In this document: piece after piece, positions 7,279-12,093 of the stretch
How the letters are laid out: each line of letters begins with the position of its first letter
Position numbering within the stretch: the first letter of the stretch is position 1
DNA from: Clostridia bacterium
GTDB taxonomy: Bacteria > Bacillota > Clostridia > Christensenellales > Borkfalkiaceae
DNA length: 12,093 bases
Assembly: GCA_017501125.1 (NCBI GenBank)
Contig: JAFVXN010000165.1
Coordinates: 1 to 12,093, forward strand
Direction of reading: 5' to 3'
The notes under the pieces: generated by a model
Databases searched by the model: none
Seen by the model: the letters and a program-made list of their open reading frames with translations, nothing else
What the model was told of the DNA's origin: nothing
Made by a program: the position numbers and the translations under genes

Positions 7279-8106
7279 TTAGCCGATAATCTCCAACCGC
7301 TCTAACAGCGCCTCGGACGGGGTAAAGTAAGGCTTGCCTATCGTGTGCGTATCGTCCTCTTGATGGGTATCCGAACCGCCCGTCGCAATCAGCCCCATGC
7401 CTTTGGCAATCCCTGCAAAATACTCCGTCTGCTCCTTAGTATGCGAGGAATAAACGGTTTCTATCCCTACGAGCCCTTGCGCGGCGAGCCCTTCGATAAG
7501 ACGCAGAAGTTCCGCCTGCGGCATATCAATCCTACCAGGGTGGGCAAGCACGGCAAAACCACCGCAAGCCTTGATGCACTCCACCGCCTCGTAGGGGGTA
7601 CATCTACCCAAAGGGGAATAGGCGGGCGCGCCCTTTTTGAGGTAGCGCTTGTACGCCTCGTCGCTAGTAATGCGCAGTTTTTTCGCAATCGCATAAGAGA
7701 GATGCATCGTGTGGATAGGCGTTCCCTTTTCTCTATAAGAGAAAACCTCGTCCATATCGACGACGATACCCGTCTCCTTTTTCAGTTTTGCAAGTCTGTC
7801 TTCCATACGCAAAATCGCGTTCTTCCCGTTCCTATCCACGAAGTCGTAATAGGCGGCGGTATCCTTGCAATTGTAGCCGAGGATATGGATTTTTTCATCC
7901 TCCTTAAAGGCGGAGATTTCCCAACCCGCGACGTATTTCAAGCCGTATTTTTTGGCGGCGGCACGCTTTTTCACCTGACAAAACAGCGTGTCGTGGTCGG
8001 TGATGGAAATAAGTTCCACACCGTAATCGAACGCGCGGTTGCATATCTCTTCGGGGGTATATCGCCCGTCCGAATAGACGCTGTGTACGTGTAAATCCGC
8101 TTTCAT
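7279..8106 (-). CDS. PHP-domain phosphoesterase (YciV/TrpH-like, RNase AM family)
   Basis: PHP-fold metal-dependent hydrolase. Relatives of this length include E. coli YciV (RNase AM), which hydrolyses short 5'-phosphorylated RNA and 3',5'-bisphosphonucleotides. The exact substrate here is inferred. The 275 residues show a complete set of metal-site motifs: H6 and H8 (DLHVHS), D13, D37-H38-D39 (TDHDT), E63 (GWEIS), H74 (IHILGY), H189 (AHPGR), E216, H222 and the late pair D246 and H248 (GSDTH). No other domain is attached, so it is not the PHP part of DNA polymerase PolC or DnaE. The ATG start overlaps the recF stop by one base (TGATG), with an AAAGGAG site 7 bases upstream in the recF end. 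This argues for coupled expression with recF. Confidence 0.92.
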   Translation of the reverse strand: MKADLHVHSVYSDGRYTPEEICNRAFDYGVELISITDHDTLFCQVKKRAAAKKYGLKYVAGWEISAFKEDEKIHILGYNCKDTAAYYDFVDRNGKNAILRMEDRLAKLKKETGIVVDMDEVFSYREKGTPIHTMHLSYAIAKKLRITSDEAYKRYLKKGAPAYSPLGRCTPYEAVECIKACGGFAVLAHPGRIDMPQAELLRLIEGLAAQGLVGIETVYSSHTKEQTEYFAGIAKGMGLIATGGSDTHQEDDTHTIGKPYFTPSEALLERLEIIG

Positions 8107-9197
8107 CAGCCTTCTCCTTTAATCTTTCCTTTCTCTATGCGAATTTTTTTGCAATCCGCACCGTACAGCACCCTCTCGGCGTGCGTACAGGTCAACATCG
8201 TCTGCATGCCCTTGACTTTTTTGAGTAGTTTCTTGCGCTTCGGCAGGTCAAGTTCGCTCATGACGTCGTCCAGTATCAATACGGGATATTCCCCACTCAA
8301 ATTCTTAAAAATCTCCACTTCGGCGAGTTTGACCGACAGTGCCGCCGTCCTCGTCTGCCCTTGAGAGGCGAACGCCTTTGCGTCCATACCGAGGATAAAA
8401 AAGTCGATATCGTCGCGATGGGGACCCACCGTCGTAAATCCCAGCCTAAGATCCTTTTCGTAGTTGTAGGACAGTTTCTTCTTCAGCGCCTCGGCAATTT
8501 CTTCTTCCGTCCCCTCCCATTGTTTGTCGGGTTTTATCTCGAGGTCCTCCGCACCGTCCGTCAAATAGGCGTAATATTCCGCCGCTATCGGCGACAACAT
8601 TTTGAGGAAATCTCCACGCTTTTTGACGATGGTTGCCGCATAGCGGCAAAGTTGCTCGTCCCACACGGGCAACGTCTCCAAGACGAGGGAGATATCGGGG
8701 TTTTTCAGCAAAGCGTTGCGCTGGTCCAAAATTTTGTTGTATCTAAGTAGCGCGGTATAGTAGGCAGGAGAGGTCTGCGAGATGGACAGGTTCATAAACC
8801 GCCTTCTCTCGTCCGGTCCGTCTTGGATAAGACGAAGTTCCCCAGGGGAGAAAAAGACGCTGTTGACGAGCCCCATAAGGTCGGCGTTTTTTGCGATTTT
8901 CGTGCCGTTGACCTTGATTTCGCGCCCCTCTTCGAAGATATTCGCCTCGATAGTGACGGATCCGTATCTATTCTCCGCCTCGGCGACGATTTTCGCCTGC
9001 GTTTCGCCCATTTTGATGAGTTGTTTTTCGTGTTTGATACGCAGCGAGGCACCCGTGCAAAGATAGTACACCGCCTCGGCGCAGTTGGTCTTGCCCTGAC
9101 CGTTTTTCCCGAACAAGACGTTGAGCCCGTCGTCGAAGACGAACTCTTCCTGTCCGTAATTCCTAAAATTTTGCAAGAACAACTTCTTTATTTTCAT
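8106..9197 (-). CDS. recF: DNA replication and repair protein RecF
   Basis: RecF is an SMC-like ATPase that binds single/double-strand DNA junctions at gaps and, with RecO and RecR, helps load RecA. The 363 residues include N-terminal LQNFRNY, Walker A GKNGQGKT (30-37), the SPGELRLIQDGPDERRRF stretch typical of RecF, the signature region ASQGQTRT (277-284) and Walker B LILDDVMSELD (around D310/D311). It has no long coiled coil, which separates it from SMC and RecN. The ATG start at 9195-9197 has only a weak site, AGG within five bases. In most Firmicutes recF lies downstream of dnaA and dnaN on the same strand. Here it is divergent from dnaA across a 131-bp gap and leads a cluster with the PHP and VanW genes. 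Confidence 0.97.
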   Translation of the reverse strand: MKIKKLFLQNFRNYGQEEFVFDDGLNVLFGKNGQGKTNCAEAVYYLCTGASLRIKHEKQLIKMGETQAKIVAEAENRYGSVTIEANIFEEGREIKVNGTKIAKNADLMGLVNSVFFSPGELRLIQDGPDERRRFMNLSISQTSPAYYTALLRYNKILDQRNALLKNPDISLVLETLPVWDEQLCRYAATIVKKRGDFLKMLSPIAAEYYAYLTDGAEDLEIKPDKQWEGTEEEIAEALKKKLSYNYEKDLRLGFTTVGPHRDDIDFFILGMDAKAFASQGQTRTAALSVKLAEVEIFKNLSGEYPVLILDDVMSELDLPKRKKLLKKVKGMQTMLTCTHAERVLYGADCKKIRIEKGKIKGEG

Positions 9198-9225
9198 AAA
9201 CCTAAAAAAATACCGCCAAAAATAC

Positions 9226-9254
9226 TTTATTTTCTTTCGATTTTGTATTATAAT
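9226..9254 (+). promoter_or_regulatory. Candidate dnaA promoter
   Basis: A perfect TATAAT (9249-9254) lies 17 bases after a weak -35, TTTATT (9226-9231). Transcription would begin near 9261, leaving a leader of about 68 bases with the DnaA-box-like sequence at 9283-9291 inside it. The -10 shares bases with a minus-strand -10 because ATTATAAT (9247-9254) is its own reverse complement, so the strand assignment is uncertain. Confidence 0.45.
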
Positions 9255-9281
9255 TATAGCAAATAATTTTTAAAAACGCAA
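9253..9281 (-). promoter_or_regulatory. Candidate recF promoter
   Basis: On the minus strand TTGCGT (9276-9281) and TATAAT (9253-9258) are spaced by 17 bases. The -10 is perfect and the -35 keeps only the TTG half. Transcription would begin near 9246, about 49 bases before the recF start. It overlaps the candidate dnaA promoter, and the DnaA-box-like 9-mer lies just upstream of its -35. Confidence 0.45.
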
Positions 9282-9312
9282 GATTTCCACAAGATTATAC
9301 GAAAATAATTTT

Positions 9313-9319
9313 AGGTAGG
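9313..9319 (+). promoter_or_regulatory. Ribosome binding site of dnaA
   Basis: AGGTAGG lies 9 bases before the ATG at 9329 and is the only Shine-Dalgarno-like sequence nearby. It supports that start for DnaA. Confidence 0.7.
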
Positions 9320-9328
9320 CAAAAGAAA

Positions 9329-10669
9329 ATGGCAGAAAAAGCGCAACTTCAACACGCATGGGAAAAAATCGACAAGAAAATTCAAGAACTCGTGCCCTTC
9401 ATCTCTTATATGACGAGCATTAAGGACTTGCAACCAGTCGATATTTTCAACCGCAAAATCGTACTCAAAGCCAACTCGGAGATGGTCGCGTCTACCGTGA
9501 TGGACAACCACGCCGATAAGTTGCAAGAAGCCATCATCAAATCTAACCTTGGCGACAGCATCGTCGGGTTCCTCCTCGTCGTAGACGGGAGCACCGTCTT
9601 TACGCTCGACTCGCAAGAAGACGCTTTCTCCTCCTTCCAGTCCTCCCCTATCCGCAAGGAATTCACCTTTGATTCCTTCGTCGCGGGCAACGGCAACAAG
9701 TTCGTCTACGAGGCGGCAAAGGCAGTCGCGGAAAACCCTGGCAACGTCTTCAACCCCCTCTTTATCTACGGGGAATCGGGGCTCGGCAAAACCCACCTTA
9801 TGCACGCCATCGCCAACCAAATCAACGAAACGTATCCCGAAAAAAGGGTGCTGTATACCACGTGCGAGAATTTCTTGAACGAATTTATCGACTCCCTCTC
9901 GCAAAAAAACAGCGCAAGATTTAGGATGCATTATAGGGGCGTCGACGTACTGATGATCGACGACGTACAATTCTTAAAAGACAAAAAATCGACGCAGGAA
10001 GAATTGTTCCATACCTTCAACGAACTCTCTTCCCAGAACAAACAAATCGTCTTGACCTCGGACAAACATCCCAGAGAAATCGCGACCCTTGAAGAAAGGC
10101 TCCGCACCCGTTTTGAAGGGGGGATGATCGTCGACGTACAACCGCCCGATCTGGAGACGAAGATTGCTATCTTGAAGAGAAAGGCACTCGATAGAAAGTG
10201 CCCCATCTCCGACAACGAAGTGCTGGAATTCTTGGCGCAAGTCACCGACCACAACGTCCGTACCCTCGAAGGGCATCTCACGAAGGTCATCTTCGCCAGC
10301 AAATTACACGAAGAACCCATCACCCTCGACCTCGCCAAGCGCGCCCTCAATCAATCGGTACGCGAAACGGAGGAAAAGGAAGAAATCACGCCCGATAAGA
10401 TTATCGACGCCGTCTGCGGATACTATAAGCAAAGACGGGACGACGTCCTCGGCAAGGGCAAGAAGGCGGAAGTCGCCCTCGCAAGACAGGTCTGCGCCTA
10501 CCTTATGTGCGAACTGTTAACCCTGCCCCTCATCTCCATCGGCAAATTGCTCGGACGCGACCACACGACGATTATGTACGCACGCGACAAAATCGAGCAA
10601 CTTTTGAAACTCAACGCAAAACTCGCAAAAGAGGTAGACGACATCAAAAATATCGTCTGGAAGGAATAA
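9329..10669 (+). CDS. dnaA: Chromosomal replication initiator protein DnaA
   Basis: DnaA is the AAA+ initiator that binds DnaA boxes at oriC, melts the origin and recruits the replicative helicase. The 446 residues show a short domain I (about 1-85), almost no domain II linker, and an AAA+ domain from about 112: FTFDSFVAGNGNKF, Walker A GESGLGKTH (148-156), Walker B MIDDVQFL (209-216), the arginine-rich LEERLRTRF (255-262) and a sensor II region VRTLEGHL (310-317). The C-terminal DNA-binding domain has the helix-turn-helix motif LLGRDHTTIMYA (407-418), followed by a basic tail. Variations from the common pattern are Thr in place of Glu in the usual NIRELEG, GGM in place of WGL near 264, and one residue fewer in the usual IGxxFGGRDH. 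They do not touch the nucleotide-binding motifs. It reads away from recF and is followed 10 bases later by mnmG, suggesting one transcript. Confidence 0.99.
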   Translation: MAEKAQLQHAWEKIDKKIQELVPFISYMTSIKDLQPVDIFNRKIVLKANSEMVASTVMDNHADKLQEAIIKSNLGDSIVGFLLVVDGSTVFTLDSQEDAFSSFQSSPIRKEFTFDSFVAGNGNKFVYEAAKAVAENPGNVFNPLFIYGESGLGKTHLMHAIANQINETYPEKRVLYTTCENFLNEFIDSLSQKNSARFRMHYRGVDVLMIDDVQFLKDKKSTQEELFHTFNELSSQNKQIVLTSDKHPREIATLEERLRTRFEGGMIVDVQPPDLETKIAILKRKALDRKCPISDNEVLEFLAQVTDHNVRTLEGHLTKVIFASKLHEEPITLDLAKRALNQSVRETEEKEEITPDKIIDAVCGYYKQRRDDVLGKGKKAEVALARQVCAYLMCELLTLPLISIGKLLGRDHTTIMYARDKIEQLLKLNAKLAKEVDDIKNIVWKE

Positions 10670-10679
10670 TCACGTTTTT

Positions 10680-12093
10680 ATGATTAGCAAGGTCACTTTT
10701 CACGAATACGACGCGCAAGCGACGGTCATAGGTGCGGGACACGCTGGCTGTGAGGCAGCACTCGCTTTAGCAAGGACGGGTATCAACACCGTCCTTTTGA
10801 CGTTGAACTTAGACGCAATCGCCTTCCTGCCTTGCAACCCTTCTATCGGCGGTACCGCCAAGGGGCACCTCGTCCGCGAAATAGACGCACTGGGCGGCGA
10901 AATGGGACTCGTCGCCGACAAAACCGCCCTGCAGATTAGAATGCTCAACGTCGGCAAAGGCGCGGCGGTACAATCCTTGCGCGCACAAAGCGACAAAAAC
11001 GCCTACCATAGGGAGATGAAACGGGTGCTGGAAAACACCCCCAACCTTCGCATCATTCAAGCGGAAGCGAGCGAAATCCTCGTCGAAGACGGGCACGTCG
11101 TCGGCGTCAAAACCTCCTACGGCGGCGTCATCAATTGTAGTTGTGCCATCCTTTGCACGGGCGTGTACCTCAATGGGGAGACGATCACGGGCGACGTCGT
11201 ACAAAAATCGGGTCCCAACGGCTTTGCCCCTGCCACCCACTTAACCCAAAATTTAATCGACCTTGGCTTTCACGTGCGCCGTTTTAAGACGGGCACGCCG
11301 GCAAGGCTCGACGCGCGCACTATCGACTTTTCTAGATGCGACGTGCAAAAGGGAGACACGGACATCTACCCCTTCTCCTTTATGAGTGAAAAGGCGCCCG
11401 AAAACAAGCGGGATTGCTATCTTACCTACACCAACTTAAAGACGCACGAGGTAATCTTAGACAACCTCGACAGATCCCCTTTATACAACGGCACCATCGT
11501 CTCTTCGGGCCCTAGGTATTGCCCTTCTATCGAGACGAAGGTCGTGCGCTTTAAGGACAAGGATAGGCACCAACTTTTCTTGGAGCCAGAGGGCGAGGAC
11601 ACCTTGGAGATTTACGTGCAAGGGCTCTCCACCTCCATGCCCCACGATATCCAAAAGCAGATGGTCCATAGCGTGGTCGGGCTCGAAAACGCCGAGATCA
11701 TGCGCTACGGCTACGCCATCGAATACGACTGCATCGACACCCTCGACGTGTTGCCCACCTTGGAATTCAAAAAGGTGGAAGGCATCTACACGGCAGGGCA
11801 AATCAACGGCACCTCGGGCTACGAGGAGGCGGCGGCACAGGGGCTTATGGCGGGCATCAACGCCTCCTTAAAACTCCGCGGACTGCCACCCTTTATCCTG
11901 CGCAGAGACGAGGCGTATATCGGCGTACTCATCGACGACCTCGTCACCAAGGGCACGGACGAGCCCTATCGTATGATGACCTCGCGTGCCGAACACCGCA
12001 TTTGTCTAAGACAGGACAACGCCGATTTCCGCCTGACGGAATACGGCTATCAGGTCGGGCTCGCAACAAAAGAACGCCTCGAAAAATACCGCC
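10680..12093 (+). CDS. mnmG: tRNA uridine-5-carboxymethylaminomethyl modification enzyme MnmG (GidA), C-terminus cut by window end
   Basis: MnmG is an FAD-dependent enzyme that, with MnmE, modifies the wobble uridine (U34) of a set of tRNAs. The window holds the first 471 residues of a family usually about 620 long; the frame is open at the edge. Visible motifs are the FAD-binding VIGAGHAGCEAA (16-27), PCNPSIGGTAKGHLVREIDA with catalytic-type Cys52, FKTGTPARL (202-210), GPRYCPSIE with the second conserved Cys281, HQLFLEPEG (297-305), YVQGLSTSMP, TAGQINGTSGYEEAAAQGL (371-389) and MMTSRAEHR. The length and the C-terminal continuation argue against TrmFO, a shorter relative. The ATG is 10 bases after the dnaA stop. 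GGAAGGA (10659-10665), within the dnaA end, lies 14 bases upstream, which is rather long. No terminator or promoter separates the two genes, so co-transcription with dnaA is likely. Confidence 0.97.
   Translation, partial: MISKVTFHEYDAQATVIGAGHAGCEAALALARTGINTVLLTLNLDAIAFLPCNPSIGGTAKGHLVREIDALGGEMGLVADKTALQIRMLNVGKGAAVQSLRAQSDKNAYHREMKRVLENTPNLRIIQAEASEILVEDGHVVGVKTSYGGVINCSCAILCTGVYLNGETITGDVVQKSGPNGFAPATHLTQNLIDLGFHVRRFKTGTPARLDARTIDFSRCDVQKGDTDIYPFSFMSEKAPENKRDCYLTYTNLKTHEVILDNLDRSPLYNGTIVSSGPRYCPSIETKVVRFKDKDRHQLFLEPEGEDTLEIYVQGLSTSMPHDIQKQMVHSVVGLENAEIMRYGYAIEYDCIDTLDVLPTLEFKKVEGIYTAGQINGTSGYEEAAAQGLMAGINASLKLRGLPPFILRRDEAYIGVLIDDLVTKGTDEPYRMMTSRAEHRICLRQDNADFRLTEYGYQVGLATKERLEKYR

Larger units (their letters stand above)
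9198..9328. other. AT-rich recF-dnaA intergenic region, candidate origin-linked sequence
   Basis: This 131-bp gap between the divergent recF and dnaA genes is visibly far more AT-rich than the genes around it, especially 9204-9276. It holds candidate promoters on both strands. It also holds one DnaA-box-like 9-mer, ATTTCCACA at 9283-9291, which has two mismatches to TTATCCACA. No cluster of consensus DnaA boxes is present, so I do not call a complete oriC. It may be the unwinding or regulatory part of an origin, or only the dnaA/recF promoter region. Gene direction on both sides points away from it, which fits an origin at or near this place. Confidence 0.45.

Noticed and set aside
7706..7714. 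DnaA-box-like TGTGGATAG inside the PHP gene
   Set aside because: A single one-mismatch site within coding sequence with no neighbours is expected by chance.
7345..8094. 249-codon plus-strand open frame opposite the PHP gene
   Set aside because: In register with the PHP gene, which has a full set of metal-site residues; the antisense frame has no motif.
9311..9970. 219-codon minus-strand open frame opposite dnaA
   Set aside because: In register with dnaA codons and without any recognisable domain; DnaA is certain on the plus strand.

Overview
This window looks like the chromosomal core around the replication-initiation genes of a low-to-mid-GC Gram-positive bacterium, most likely an uncultured Clostridia-type Firmicute. 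That placement is inferred from the plsX-rnc-smc-ftsY order, the VanW-family exported protein, the purine-rich Shine-Dalgarno sites and a short FtsY with no long acidic N-terminal domain. I could not test it against a database. Nine protein genes fill nearly all of the sequence. No tRNA, rRNA, CRISPR array, transposase or phage gene is visible, and no gap between genes exceeds 150 bases.

Layout: seven genes run leftwards (minus strand) and two run rightwards, all pointing away from an AT-rich 131-bp gap at 9198-9328. Leftwards from the gap come recF, a PHP-domain phosphoesterase and a VanW-family protein (8106-9197, 7279-8106, 6464-7231), tightly packed and probably one transcript. A second transcription unit, plsX-rnc-smc-ftsY (6318 down to 82), follows a strong extended -10 promoter at 6408-6436. 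Rightwards come dnaA (9329-10669) and, 10 bases later, mnmG (from 10680), which is cut by the window end.

How the genes work together: DnaA starts replication. RecF loads RecA at gaps. SMC folds and segregates the new chromosomes. MnmG modifies the wobble uridine of certain tRNAs. RNase III processes double-stranded RNA. PlsX makes acyl-phosphate for phospholipid synthesis. FtsY docks ribosomes carrying membrane proteins. The genes are housekeeping and I see no defence, mobile or biosynthetic system.

Points worth a second look: the divergent recF/dnaA gap as a possible part of the origin; a dnaA-mnmG pair with no dnaN between or beside them; plsX overlapping rnc with no acpP or fab genes; an RNase III with serine where a metal-site aspartate is usual; a 17-codon reading frame in the plsX leader; and a long hairpin between smc and ftsY. 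Several long open frames antisense to the genes are codon-register artefacts and are rejected.
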